This document shows, piece after piece, positions 33,549 through 42,401 of a stretch of 64,000 nucleotides of DNA (position 1 is the first letter of the stretch; each line of letters starts with the position of its first letter). The stretch comes from Ruminococcus sp. (GTDB lineage: Bacteria; Bacillota; Clostridia; Oscillospirales; Ruminococcaceae). The notes beneath the pieces were generated by a model. That model had not been told where the DNA came from and ran no database searches. It saw nothing but the letters and a program-made list of their open reading frames with translations. Location of the stretch: assembly GCA_031262625.1 (NCBI GenBank), contig JAISHJ010000007.1:1-64000 (forward strand), in the 5' to 3' direction. Made by a program: the position numbers and the translations under genes.

Positions 33549-34740
33549 AATACAGATGACAACACCGCTTGTTGAGATGGACGGCGACGAAATGACCCGT
33601 ATAATCTGGCAGATGATTAAGGACGTTTTAATCTGCCCCTACGTTGACCTTAAGACCGAATATTACGACCTCGGGCTTGTTCACCGCAACGAAACGGACG
33701 ATAAAGTCACCTTCGATTCGGCAGAAGCTACGAAAAAATACGGTGTTGCGGTAAAATGCGCGACAATTACCCCGAACGCCGCGCGTATGCCTGAATATAA
33801 TCTTAAGGAGATGTGGAAATCTCCGAACGGTACAATAAGGGCTATCCTTGACGGCACGGTTTTCAGAACGCCGATTATAGTAAAAGGCATTAACCCATTT
33901 ATTCCCACATGGACAAAGCCGATTACCATCGCCCGTCACGCTTACGGCGATATTTATAAGAATACCGAACTTCAGGTTCAGACAGGCGCAAAGGCAGAAA
34001 TCCTCGTCACTAATCCGGACGGCACTACTTCCAAAGAACTTATCCACGACTTTTCTGACGGCGCAGGGATAGTACAGGGCGTTCATAATACCGACAAATC
34101 TATTTCGGCGTTTGCTCGCACCTGTTTTAACTACGCTCTCGACACAAAACAAGACCTTTGGTTTGCTACAAAGGACACTATCTCGAAAAAATACGACCAC
34201 CACTTCAAAGACATTTTCGCAGATATGTTTGAAGCGGAATATAAAGAAAAATTTGAAGCGGCAGGGATAGAGTATTTCTATACTCTAATCGACGACGTTG
34301 TAGCAAGAGTAATCCGCGGGCAGGGCGGCTATATCTGGGCTTGCAAGAACTATGACGGCGACGTTATGAGCGATATGGTTGCCACAGCTTACGGGAGTCT
34401 GGGCATGATGAGTTCCGTACTCGTTTCACCGGACGGAATATACGAATACGAAGCGGCTCACGGTACTGTTCAGCGCCACTATTATAAGCACCTTAAGGGT
34501 GAGCGCACTTCAACAAATTCAGTTGCTACAATCTACGCATGGAGCGGTGCACTCCGCAAACGCGGCGAACTTGATAACATACCCGAACTGATGGAATTTG
34601 CCGACAAACTTGAAGCGGCAGTCATAAAAACAATCGAAAGCGGAATAATGACAGGCGACCTCTACACTCTTTCATCCCTTGAAGACAAAAAGTCCGTATC
34701 AACCGAAGAATTTTTAGACGCGGTAAAAGCAAATATATAA
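33541..34740 (+). CDS. icd: NADP-dependent isocitrate dehydrogenase
   Basis: 399 residues, of the eukaryotic-like (subfamily II) IDH type rather than the E. coli type. Typical motifs are VEMDGDEMTRIIW, NGTIRAILDGTVFRTPI, IIVKGINPFIPTWTKPI, the metal-binding YTLIDDVVA and YEYEAAHGTVQRHY. It oxidatively decarboxylates isocitrate to 2-oxoglutarate with NADP+. It is coupled to the upstream DUF3795 gene and aconitase. 2-oxoglutarate is the carbon skeleton for glutamate, the start of the arginine pathway encoded further right. Confidence 0.95.
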   Translation: MAKIQMTTPLVEMDGDEMTRIIWQMIKDVLICPYVDLKTEYYDLGLVHRNETDDKVTFDSAEATKKYGVAVKCATITPNAARMPEYNLKEMWKSPNGTIRAILDGTVFRTPIIVKGINPFIPTWTKPITIARHAYGDIYKNTELQVQTGAKAEILVTNPDGTTSKELIHDFSDGAGIVQGVHNTDKSISAFARTCFNYALDTKQDLWFATKDTISKKYDHHFKDIFADMFEAEYKEKFEAAGIEYFYTLIDDVVARVIRGQGGYIWACKNYDGDVMSDMVATAYGSLGMMSSVLVSPDGIYEYEAAHGTVQRHYYKHLKGERTSTNSVATIYAWSGALRKRGELDNIPELMEFADKLEAAVIKTIESGIMTGDLYTLSSLEDKKSVSTEEFLDAVKANI

Positions 34741-34797
34741 TAAACCGAAAAAGATCTGATTAGCAGTATTTGTTTTGGATTAAAGGGATAAACTCAG

Positions 34798-36450
34798 ATG
34801 ATATATGTCTTAGCCTTTATAGCGGTAATAATCATACTCTGTACATTTTTGGGAAAAGTCTCAGGCAAACTCGGAATACCGATGCTTGTGGTCTTTATCA
34901 TTCTCGGTATGCTTTTAGGAGAAGACGGACCTATCCCGGCGCTTCGTATTCCGTTTGAAGACTTTGATATAGCAGAAAAAGTTTCGACCGTCTGCCTTAT
35001 TTTCATTATGTTTTACGGCGGCTTCGGTACAAACTGGCAGCACGCAAAAAAACAGGCGGTTAAAGCAGGTCTGCTGTCCTCCGTGGGGGTAATCCTCACG
35101 GCAGAGATGGTTGGACTTTTCTGCCATTTTGTGTTGAAACTTGCTCTTCTTGAAGGTCTTCTAATCGGAGCAGTAATCGCTTCAACAGATGCGGCGACAG
35201 TCTTCTTTATCCTCCGCTCGAAAAAACTTAACCTTAAAATGGGAACAGCGCCCATGCTTGAACTTGAGAGCGGCTCAAATGACCCGTGGTCTTATATGCT
35301 GACAATCATAGTACTGCAAATTATGCAGATGCAAAACACAGCTGCGGAAATTTCACCGGCGGCGCTCTTTACAGAACTTGTCTTGCGGCAGCTTATTTTC
35401 GGATTCGGCTGCGGTGCTTTAATTGCGCTTCTTTCGGTAAGAATATTTAAAAAAATATCTGCGGCGGGCGTAACCTCAATTCTAATGGTTGCTATTGCTC
35501 TGCTTTCTTATGCGCTCCCATCAATGATAGGCGGCAACGGCTACCTTTCTGTTTATATAGTAGGAATCGTCCTCGGTAATACGCGGATTGATACGGAAGA
35601 AAAGGTCGCTTCCGTTCACTTTTTCGACGGAGTTACAAACCTTCTTCAAATTGCGCTGTTTTTCTTACTCGGACTGCTTTCAACCCCGCGAGAGATTCCG
35701 CTCGTTATCGGAACTTCTATACTTATAATGTTATTCTTAACACTAGTTGCGCGCCCGATAGCAGTAGGACTGATACTAACCCCCTTCAAAGCGCCCTTCA
35801 AACAGCAGCTGATAGTAAATATAGCAGGCTTTCGAGGTGCGGCGTCTATTGCATTCGCGATAATTATCAGTCTTGCGGGAGTAACTACTAATAACGATGT
35901 TTTCCATATTGTATTTTGTATAGTTTTACTGTCAATAATTGTACAGGGTATGCTTCTGCCATATCTTTCAAAGGAACTCGGAATGGTCGACGACCGCGAA
36001 GACGTTATGAAGACCTTCTCAGACTACCAGTCTGAAACAGACTTGCAGTTTGTTTCGGCAGAAGTAACGGCTGAGCATCCGTGGGCAAATAAGCTGATAA
36101 AAAAGGTAGTATTCCCGCCCGATGTCCGCGCAGTAATGATACTTCGCGGCGACGAAAAGGTAATCCCGAAAGGCGACACCCAAATTCTCCCCGGCGATGT
36201 ACTTATTCTTGTAGGGAATGAATACCTTGACGAAAGGTCTGTAGGACTGACCGAACTTAGAATTGACGGCGGACATTATGCTTGCGGAAAGCGGCTTTCC
36301 GACATAAGATTTCTTAACAATGCGCTTGTCGTCTTAATCAAGCGTACTACAAAATCCGGCGTTAAAACCCTTGTCCCAAACGGTAATATCATTCTCTCCG
36401 ACAACGATGTGCTTGTTATGGCAATGGCGGAAAAGGTAAAAACGGCGTAA
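34798..36450 (+). CDS. CPA1-family cation/proton antiporter with TrkA-C domain
   Basis: 550 residues. Twelve or so membrane segments occupy about 1-385, with the ion-binding region AVIASTDAATVFF (Asp about 126) and ELESGSNDPWSYML, patterns of NhaP2/CvrA-type K+(Na+)/H+ antiporters. The C terminus (about 400-548) is cytosolic with a TrkA-C-like fold (WANKLIKKVVFPPDVRAVMILRGDEKVIPKGDTQILPGDVLILV), a regulatory ligand-binding domain. It exports cations in exchange for protons. It follows icd by 57 bp on the same strand. Confidence 0.9.
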   Translation: MIYVLAFIAVIIILCTFLGKVSGKLGIPMLVVFIILGMLLGEDGPIPALRIPFEDFDIAEKVSTVCLIFIMFYGGFGTNWQHAKKQAVKAGLLSSVGVILTAEMVGLFCHFVLKLALLEGLLIGAVIASTDAATVFFILRSKKLNLKMGTAPMLELESGSNDPWSYMLTIIVLQIMQMQNTAAEISPAALFTELVLRQLIFGFGCGALIALLSVRIFKKISAAGVTSILMVAIALLSYALPSMIGGNGYLSVYIVGIVLGNTRIDTEEKVASVHFFDGVTNLLQIALFFLLGLLSTPREIPLVIGTSILIMLFLTLVARPIAVGLILTPFKAPFKQQLIVNIAGFRGAASIAFAIIISLAGVTTNNDVFHIVFCIVLLSIIVQGMLLPYLSKELGMVDDREDVMKTFSDYQSETDLQFVSAEVTAEHPWANKLIKKVVFPPDVRAVMILRGDEKVIPKGDTQILPGDVLILVGNEYLDERSVGLTELRIDGGHYACGKRLSDIRFLNNALVVLIKRTTKSGVKTLVPNGNIILSDNDVLVMAMAEKVKTA

Positions 36451-36478
36451 AATTACTATTATAAAAGGCGGTTTGTTT

Positions 36479-37564
36479 ATGGCAGTATTACGTATAGGTA
36501 TCTTAACAAGCGGCGGGGATTGCTCCGGGCTTAATGCCGCAATGCGCGGTGCGGTTAAGGCGTGTTATGATCGCTTCGGCGAGAAGAATACCCAAATTAT
36601 CGGCATCAAAAACGGTTACTACGGACTTATAAACGGTACTGCAAAAGAGATGAAGCCCTCCGATTTTTCCGGAATATTAACCCTCGGCGGTACTATGCTC
36701 GGTACAAAACGCCAGTCATTTAAAATGTTAACGTCGGTAGGAGAAGACGGCGTTGACAAAATTAAAATGATGAAAAATACCTATAAAGATTTGAAGCTTG
36801 ACTGTCTCATAACTCTCGGCGGAAACGGTACGCACAAAACAGCAAACCTGCTTTCAAGCGAGGGGCTTAATATAATCGGTCTGCCCAAAACAATTGATAA
36901 CGACATCTACGGCACAGATGTTACATTCGGCTTCCACACGGCTCTCGAAACAGCAACAGGCGTTATCGACAGACTTCATACTACCGCCGCAAGCCACAGC
37001 CGCGTAATCTTAGCCGAAATTATGGGCAACAAAACAGGCTGGCTTACCCTCTATTCCGGTATCGCCGGCGGCGCAGACGTTATAATTATCCCCGAGTGCC
37101 CCTACGATATAGAAAAAGTTATCGAAGCCGTCGAAGATCGCGCCGCCGCAGGCAAGAAATTTTCCATAATTGCCGTTGCCGAAGGCGCATACGACAAAGA
37201 CGAAGCAAAACTCAAGCGCAAAGACCGCTCCAAACTCCGCGAGGAACAAGGCATAAAAACTGCCACCGAACGTATCGCTTATCAAATTGAAGCTTCAACC
37301 GGCATCGAATCCCGCGTCTGCGTTCCCGGGCATATGCTCCGCGGCGGTACCCCCTCCGCCTACGACCGCTACCTCTCAACCGCTATCGGCGCCCGTGCTG
37401 CAAAACTTATCGAAAGCGCCGCCTTCGGTTACTCAGTGGCCGTCAAAAACGAAATCATTACCGAAAATAAACTCCCCGACATAGCCGGCATCTCAAAACC
37501 CGTCCCCGAAGACTCCCAAGCAGTCAAAACCGCTAAACAAATCGGTATCTCCTTCGGGGCTTAG
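36479..37564 (+). CDS. pfkA: 6-phosphofructokinase
   Basis: 361 residues from the ATG at 36479, which has AAAGGCGG 8 nt upstream; a TTG two codons earlier is the less likely start. PFK motifs are GILTSGGDCSGLNAAMRG (nucleotide loop), LGGTMLGTKR, GGNGTHKT, PKTIDNDIYGTD (catalytic Asp in TIDND), EIMGNKTGWL and GGTPSAYDR. The GGNGT stretch keeps Gly at the position that separates ATP (Gly) from PPi (Asp) enzymes, which suggests ATP use, although this long subgroup includes mixed-substrate members. It phosphorylates fructose-6-phosphate in glycolysis. Confidence 0.93.
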   Translation: MAVLRIGILTSGGDCSGLNAAMRGAVKACYDRFGEKNTQIIGIKNGYYGLINGTAKEMKPSDFSGILTLGGTMLGTKRQSFKMLTSVGEDGVDKIKMMKNTYKDLKLDCLITLGGNGTHKTANLLSSEGLNIIGLPKTIDNDIYGTDVTFGFHTALETATGVIDRLHTTAASHSRVILAEIMGNKTGWLTLYSGIAGGADVIIIPECPYDIEKVIEAVEDRAAAGKKFSIIAVAEGAYDKDEAKLKRKDRSKLREEQGIKTATERIAYQIEASTGIESRVCVPGHMLRGGTPSAYDRYLSTAIGARAAKLIESAAFGYSVAVKNEIITENKLPDIAGISKPVPEDSQAVKTAKQIGISFGA

Positions 37565-37592
37565 GGGTACTGGGTACTGGGTACTGGGTACG
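37565..37592 (+). repeat. GGGTACT tandem repeat
   Basis: GGGTACT (7 bp) is repeated three times and followed by a fourth partial GGGTAC copy directly after the pfkA stop. It abuts the large hairpin that follows. Confidence 0.8.
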
Positions 37593-37654
37593 CTGGGGGG
37601 AGCTTTCTGAAGAAAGCTCCCCCCAGACCCCCCGCAAAGACTTTTTCGTCTTTT
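37593..37654 (+). terminator. repeat-like GC-rich hairpin followed by a second hairpin terminator
   Basis: CTGGGGGGAGCTTTCT (37593-37608) pairs perfectly over 16 bp with 37611-37626. A second stem AAAGAC/GTCTTT (37636-37653) with T-rich loop and tail follows. Together they likely end pfkA transcription. The long perfect stem flanked by C-runs resembles interspersed palindromic repeat elements. 37655-37838 holds nothing I can identify. Confidence 0.7.
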
Positions 37655-37838
37655 ACTTCTTGGTTATTTTTTACTGAATAAGTGCCTCTTTTGTGAAATT
37701 AGCTTTGATTTATTAAATTCGTACCGATTTTTTGAAAACCATTTTATCTCATATTAACTAACACCTTTAATGAAAACATATATATTAAATATATCCCACT
37801 TCAAATATGTATAAATTGTAAAAATAAATGTATAGCTA

Positions 37839-37867
37839 TTGCAAATTTGAGGGTATTGTGATATAAT
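37839..37867 (+). promoter_or_regulatory. promoter of SRP RNA
   Basis: TTGCAA (37839-37844), 17-bp spacer, TATAAT (37862-37867), 10 bp before the RNA. Confidence 0.8.
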
Positions 37868-37877
37868 AATCTGTACC

Positions 37878-38008
37878 GCAATCCGATTGAAAGGTGTGCG
37901 GGCACCCCGGGGCAGAGTACCGTGAACCGTGTCAGGCGAGGAATCGAGCAGCACTAAGCGTGTCCGATGTGTCCGGCGGAATGCCCGTATACCTTTGAGT
38001 CGGATTGC
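37878..38008 (+). ncRNA. ffs: signal recognition particle RNA (small SRP RNA)
   Basis: About 131 nt. The ends form a long stem (GCAATCCGA at 37878-37886 with TCGGATTGC at 38000-38008, then AAGGT/ACCTT and CGGGC/GCCCG). The conserved domain IV is GTGTCAGGCGAGGAATCGAGCAGCAC: a GGAA tetraloop and the symmetric/asymmetric internal loops that bind Ffh. It targets membrane and secreted proteins together with Ffh. It lies just upstream of a TPR gene and dnaX, a placement common in Clostridia. Confidence 0.93.
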
Positions 38009-38042
38009 AATATATTTTACGATAAAACCGAGAAGATTTTTT

Positions 38043-38930
38043 GTGAGAAAATTTTTTTCAAGATGGGCTAAAAATGCTCCCCGCACACTTTTTTGGCTTT
38101 GTATTTTAATAATTATCGCCGCGTTCTGCGAATGGTTTGTCCCGCATGACGTGAATTTAACGCGCTCTTTTTTCCTTGCGATGGTAATCCTAATCGGTTA
38201 CAGTTTCTTCTTCACCGCATATAACGGAAGCGAACAGCCCTCTTACGACAAGCGGATTATTAAGGACAGCTTTCAAGGCGGCGGAAAATGCAGCCGCATT
38301 TTTAGCAGAGCATACAAGCTTTTTTCCGAGAGCGATTTTGCGGAAGCACTTACCATGTTTAACGAATTGAAGGAATATAACCTTAAAGGGCGCGAAAGTG
38401 CCGTACTTAGCTTTTATATCGGAAGATGCTACCAGTTTATGGGCTACTCCACCAATGCTTCTCAAAAATTCCGCGAATCTATCGAAAACGGAATCGGTGT
38501 TGACGAGGTTTACACTCTCTGCGGGCGCGAGATGGTTTCCTGCGGGAATTTCTCCGGCGCAGAAGATATATATAATGAACTTTTGGAAAAAGGTTCTGAC
38601 TCTGACTATATCTACACCGATATGGGAATGCTTTACATAAAGGCAAACGAGCCGGAAAAGGCTCTTGAAGCATTTTCGACATCAATTAAGCATCATATGA
38701 ACTATGCTTTCGCGATGGGCGGATGTGCACTTGCTTATGTGCTAAAAAAAGATGCTGTAAACGCGAAATTTTTCTTCGGTCAGGCTGTCCTTAATAACAT
38801 TGATGATATCGACGGTTTTACGGACTATTACCTAAGCGTTGCCGAAACGCAGGGCATCTCCGAGGACATAGGCGTTAAGCCGAAACCGAAACTGTATTTT
38901 GACCCCTCAAAGATCGTAGGTGATGAGTGA
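38043..38930 (+). CDS. TPR-repeat membrane protein
   Basis: 295 residues from the GTG at 38043 with GAGAAG 7 nt upstream; the frame extends further left, but that part is the SRP RNA gene and is rejected. Two hydrophobic segments (about 15-37 and 43-65) precede several tetratricopeptide repeats (for example YKLFSESDFAEALTMFNELKEYN, YTDMGMLYIKANEPEKALEAF), about residues 90-260. TPRs mediate protein contacts. Its stop overlaps the dnaX start (TGATG). Function unknown. Confidence 0.8.
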   Translation: MRKFFSRWAKNAPRTLFWLCILIIIAAFCEWFVPHDVNLTRSFFLAMVILIGYSFFFTAYNGSEQPSYDKRIIKDSFQGGGKCSRIFSRAYKLFSESDFAEALTMFNELKEYNLKGRESAVLSFYIGRCYQFMGYSTNASQKFRESIENGIGVDEVYTLCGREMVSCGNFSGAEDIYNELLEKGSDSDYIYTDMGMLYIKANEPEKALEAFSTSIKHHMNYAFAMGGCALAYVLKKDAVNAKFFFGQAVLNNIDDIDGFTDYYLSVAETQGISEDIGVKPKPKLYFDPSKIVGDE

Positions 38931-40585
38931 TGTATCAAGCACTCTATAGAAAATATCGCCCGAGAACATTTACCGATGTAGTTGCTCAAGAACACATTAC
39001 AACGACGCTTCAAAATCAGATAAGAAGCGGCAAGACCGCCCACGCGTACCTTTTCACAGGACCGCGCGGCACGGGTAAGACTACCTGTGCGCGGATTTTC
39101 GCTAAAGCTATAAACTGCCTTAACCCTAAAGACGGTAATCCCTGTCTTGAGTGTGAAATATGCAAAGAAGCGGATACAGGTTCACTCCCCGATATAATTG
39201 AAATTGATGCCGCATCGAATAACAGTGTAAATGACGTGCGCGACCTGCGCGAAGCAAGCGTTTATACTCCCGAAATCTGTAAGGTAAAGATTTATATTAT
39301 CGACGAGGTTCATATGCTTACAAAAGATGCGTTTAACGCGCTTTTGAAGATTATGGAAGAACCTCCCCCTCACGTGAAATTCATCTTAGCCACAACCGAA
39401 CTTCACAAGGTAATTCCGACCGTAATTTCCCGCTGTCAGCGTTTTGATTTCCACAGAGTATCGGTTAAAGACATAGCAGACACGCTGAAAATTACAGCGA
39501 AACTTGAAAATATAAAAATTTCAGATGAAGCAGCAAAGCTTATCGCGAAAACCGCAGACGGCGGTATGCGTGACGGGCTTTCAATGCTCGATACCTGTAT
39601 GGCGTTCGGAAGCGAAGTTACGCTTGAAATTGTATCAGCCGCCGCAGGAATAGCCGGGCGTTCACAGCTTTTCGAGCTTATTAAAGCGATTGCCGACAAA
39701 AACGCGCCCACGGCAGTAGAAATAGTTGACAGAATGTACAGCGACTCAAAAGACCTCATGCGCCTTGTAACCGAACTTGTGGAGCAGTTTAGGAACATAA
39801 TGATGATAAAAGCGCTTCCGGAAGGTAAAGAGACTATCGCAGTCCTCCCGGAGGAACTTGTAACGCTTACGGAACTCGCCGAAAAACTTTCAATGACAAG
39901 AATTACGTCAACTATAATTACCCTTCAAAAGCTTTCCGAAAGTTTGGCAAGAGCGGTTGAAAAGCGAACATCATTTGAGATAGCGATTATTAAACTCTGC
40001 GAAGAAATTTCTCAAAAAACGCAGGAAGTCCGCAGTGAAACCCAAAACAATGCTTCAAACAGTGCGCTGATTGAACGAATAAGACAGCTTGAAATGCGAG
40101 TGACAATGTTTGAGCAAGCGCCGGGCGCAAGTACCCCGACAAGACCAGAGACAGGCACCGTCGCAAAAAATGAGACAAACACTTCTGCAAGACCGGAAGC
40201 AAGTCCTCCCGGCAGACCTGCACCGAATATTCCCGATTTATCGAAACTCACGGTCAGCGATTTTGCAATTTTTCCCGATTGGGAGAACGTTTTAACACGT
40301 TTCGGCGAAATTGAGCCGCACATAACCGCGACACTTGCAGGTTCAAGAGCGCTTTTTTACGAAAATATCCTGCTTATAATCGCGGAGAACAGATTTTTCT
40401 TAGAGCTTATAAAGCGCAAAGAAAATGCGGAACGGTTGCAATCAATACTTAGGAGCATTACCGGCAAACAGTTTTTTATACGCGCAAAATGCACTACTCC
40501 CGAAAGCACGGCAAATTCAAGCCCGGCGGCAAGAATAATTGAAACCGCACAAAAAAACAACATCCCTGTAAAAACGGATGAATAA
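38930..40585 (+). CDS. dnaX: DNA polymerase III subunit gamma/tau
   Basis: 551 residues from the ATG at 38930. The AAA+ clamp-loader motor has Walker A GPRGTGKT (about 45-52), a four-Cys zinc module (CLNPKDGNPCLECEIC), Walker B IIDEVHML and sensor/SRC motif ISRCQRF. A domain III and a Pro/Thr/Arg-rich linker (about 400-440) lead to a tau-like C-terminal domain. It loads the beta clamp at the replication fork. It begins the usual dnaX-ybaB-recR cluster. Confidence 0.96.
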   Translation: MYQALYRKYRPRTFTDVVAQEHITTTLQNQIRSGKTAHAYLFTGPRGTGKTTCARIFAKAINCLNPKDGNPCLECEICKEADTGSLPDIIEIDAASNNSVNDVRDLREASVYTPEICKVKIYIIDEVHMLTKDAFNALLKIMEEPPPHVKFILATTELHKVIPTVISRCQRFDFHRVSVKDIADTLKITAKLENIKISDEAAKLIAKTADGGMRDGLSMLDTCMAFGSEVTLEIVSAAAGIAGRSQLFELIKAIADKNAPTAVEIVDRMYSDSKDLMRLVTELVEQFRNIMMIKALPEGKETIAVLPEELVTLTELAEKLSMTRITSTIITLQKLSESLARAVEKRTSFEIAIIKLCEEISQKTQEVRSETQNNASNSALIERIRQLEMRVTMFEQAPGASTPTRPETGTVAKNETNTSARPEASPPGRPAPNIPDLSKLTVSDFAIFPDWENVLTRFGEIEPHITATLAGSRALFYENILLIIAENRFFLELIKRKENAERLQSILRSITGKQFFIRAKCTTPESTANSSPAARIIETAQKNNIPVKTDE

Positions 40586-40609
40586 TAAAAAAACCTCGGA
40601 GGTTTATAA

Positions 40610-40960
40610 ATGAAAGTCAGATTACCGAACGAATTCAGACAGGGCGGCGCCCAGAACATGAACCAAATGATAACTCAAGCGAAACAGATGCAGTCGAAAA
40701 TTACCGAAGTTCAAACCGAGATTGAGGAACGTGACTTCAATATTTCCGTCGGCGGCGGCGCAGTTGAAATGATTATGAGCGGTAAAAAAGAAGTAAAGTC
40801 CCTCAAAATCAAACCCGAAGTAGTTGACCCTGCCGATGTTGAATCTCTTGAAGACCTTATCTTAAGCGCATTTAACCAAGGCGTTTCGGAAATCACAAGC
40901 GTAACCGAAACCGAAATGGATAAGGTTACGGGCGGAGTTTCGCTTCCGGGGCTGTTTTAA
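40610..40960 (+). CDS. ybaB: YbaB/EbfC nucleoid-associated protein
   Basis: 116 residues, the standard size. The basic/amphipathic N-terminal helix with MITQAKQMQSKITEVQ is followed by the 'tweezer' strands ISVGGGAVEMIMSGKKEVKSLKIKPEVVDP and the C-terminal helix LEDLILSAFNQ. It binds DNA as a dimer and is thought to assist recombination or replication repair with RecR. It lies between dnaX and recR, and GGAGG is upstream. Confidence 0.95.
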   Translation: MKVRLPNEFRQGGAQNMNQMITQAKQMQSKITEVQTEIEERDFNISVGGGAVEMIMSGKKEVKSLKIKPEVVDPADVESLEDLILSAFNQGVSEITSVTETEMDKVTGGVSLPGLF

Positions 40961-40983
40961 ATAAACAGCACAGTTTAACGAGG

Positions 40984-41430
40984 GTGACTGTAATAAAAAA
41001 ATTCCTGAAAACCTTAGGTATAACCCTACTTTTCGCCGTACCGCTGTTTATATTATGGCTTATTGTATACGTGCTTCTCTTTATAGTCTTTGCACTCAGC
41101 GGGATAATCGAAATCGGTAACGGTTGGAGTTTTTACTTAACCGACGGCGAACTATTATTTGAACTGCTCACATATATAAGTCTCATACCATGCTTCGCCT
41201 TAAGCTATCTTATTATCAGGAAAAAAGAGAAGCGAAGAGAGAGTATCTGTAAAACCTTAACCCTTTGGCGCAACATAGGCTTTTTAATTATTTTCGGCTT
41301 GCTTATCACACTCTTTTTCGACGACTGGCTTTTTTTCAACATTAAGGAATCACCGATTGACTATATTATTTTACTTACTTTAATTATTACTTTCACTATT
41401 ATTCCCGCAAAGTTAAAAAAAGACGGGTGA
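40984..41430 (+). CDS. small integral membrane protein, unknown
   Basis: 148 residues with four hydrophobic segments (about 10-38, 52-76, 96-115 and 120-142). I do not recognise a family. It is inserted between ybaB and recR, ending 4 bp before recR, so it is in the operon. The start is uncertain: GTG at 40984 directly touches the ACGAGG ribosome-binding site with no spacing, and only GTA or ATA codons stand at normal distance. Confidence 0.6.
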   Translation: MTVIKKFLKTLGITLLFAVPLFILWLIVYVLLFIVFALSGIIEIGNGWSFYLTDGELLFELLTYISLIPCFALSYLIIRKKEKRRESICKTLTLWRNIGFLIIFGLLITLFFDDWLFFNIKESPIDYIILLTLIITFTIIPAKLKKDG

Positions 41431-41434
41431 TAAA

Positions 41435-42034
41435 ATGGCAACGCCCCTCCCGCTTATACTCCTCTCCGAACAGTTCGCTAAACTCCCCGGTATCGGCATG
41501 AAGACTGCCGGACGGCTTGCTTATCACGTCATGCGGATGAGCAAAGAGGATGCGGAAAACTTCGCAGAAGCAATAAAAAACGTTCACGGAACGCTTCGTG
41601 AATGTAAAATCTGCCGCAATTTCACCGATAAAGAAATCTGCTCAGTCTGCTCCGACCACCGCCGCGACAAATCGACTGTATGTGTAGTAGAACTACCGAA
41701 AGATATTGAAAGTTTCGAGAAAACAAACGAATATCACGGCGTATATCATGTGCTCCACGGGCTTCTTTCCCCAATGGACGGTATCGGCGCAGACGATATT
41801 CGCATAAAAGAACTTCTGAACCGAATCTCTTCCGACCCTGCAATCTCCGAAGTAATTATGGCGGCAAGCCCTACTGTCGAAGGCGAAGCGACAAGTATTT
41901 ATATAGCAAAACTCTTAAAACCTCTCGGTATAAAAGTTACGCGTCTCGCTCTCGGTATCCCTGTGGGTGCAGTTTTAGAATACACTGACAGCATAACTCT
42001 TTTCCGCGCCCTTCAAAATCGTAATGAGTTATAA
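41435..42034 (+). CDS. recR: recombination protein RecR
   Basis: 199 residues, the standard length. N-terminal helix-hairpin-helix (LPGIGMKTAGRLAYHV), a four-Cys zinc finger (CKIC...CSVC, about 57-72), a Toprim domain (about 80-170, with VCVVELPKDI and the ASPTVEGEATSIYI stretch) and a Walker-like C terminus. It acts with RecF/RecO in gap repair by loading RecA. Confidence 0.96.
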   Translation: MATPLPLILLSEQFAKLPGIGMKTAGRLAYHVMRMSKEDAENFAEAIKNVHGTLRECKICRNFTDKEICSVCSDHRRDKSTVCVVELPKDIESFEKTNEYHGVYHVLHGLLSPMDGIGADDIRIKELLNRISSDPAISEVIMAASPTVEGEATSIYIAKLLKPLGIKVTRLALGIPVGAVLEYTDSITLFRALQNRNEL

Positions 42035-42092
42035 TTTCCGACAGTTTTCTCCTCAACATTTTAGTTATTTTGCTGATTTTATCCTTAAATTA

Positions 42093-42121
42093 TTGACATC
42101 TACCCTCAAAAGTGCTATAAT
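42093..42121 (+). promoter_or_regulatory. promoter of the tRNA-Gln pair
   Basis: TTGACA (42093-42098), 17-bp spacer, TATAAT (42116-42121). Confidence 0.9.
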
Positions 42122-42126
42122 ATATT

Positions 42127-42195
42127 AGTCTCTCAACAGTAGGCAAGTGGGCAACAGTAGGCGAATGGACTACAACGAGCAACAATAGGCAACAT
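42127..42195 (+). repeat. three imperfect repeats in the tRNA-Gln leader
   Basis: CAACAGTAGGCAAGTGGG, CAACAGTAGGCGAATGG and CAACAATAGGCAACA lie in series between the promoter and the first tRNA. Function unknown. Confidence 0.55.
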
Positions 42196-42268
42196 TGGGA
42201 TATAGCCAAGCGGTAAGGCAACGGACTTTGACTCCGTCATTTCGGTGGTTCAAATCCACCTATCCCAG
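42196..42268 (+). tRNA. tRNA-Gln (anticodon TTG)
   Basis: Acceptor TGGGATA pairs with TATCCCA; the discriminator is G. The D-arm contains GCCAAGCGGTAAGGC, the anticodon stem is ACGGA/TCCGT with loop CTTTGAC (anticodon TTG), and the T-arm is GGTGG-TTCAAAT-CCACC. CCA is not encoded. Confidence 0.95.
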
Positions 42269-42289
42269 CTTCGGCAGATACTTTTACAT

Positions 42290-42360
42290 TGGGGTATCGC
42301 CAAGCGGTAAGGCACCTGACTCTGACTCAGGCATCCGGGGTTCGAATCCCTGTACCCCAG
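42290..42360 (+). tRNA. tRNA-Gln (anticodon CTG)
   Basis: Acceptor TGGGGTA pairs with TACCCCA; the discriminator is G. The D-arm is the same as in the first tRNA, the anticodon stem is CCTGA/TCAGG with loop CTCTGAC (anticodon CTG), and the T-arm has TTCGAAT. A close paralogue of the first tRNA-Gln; both share one promoter. Confidence 0.95.
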
Positions 42361-42367
42361 TAAATAA

Positions 42368-42401
42368 AATCCTCGTAACCTTTCGGTTACGAGGATTTTT
42401 T
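42368..42401. terminator. terminator after tRNA-Gln, shared with the converging chemoreceptor gene
   Basis: AATCCTCGTAACC (42368-42380) pairs with GGTTACGAGGATT (42385-42397) around TTTC, followed by a run of T on the plus strand and TTTTA on the minus strand. Confidence 0.92.

Noticed and set aside
37929..38042. N-terminal extension of the TPR protein
   Set aside because: It would run through the SRP RNA gene; the GTG at 38043 with a ribosome-binding site fits better.
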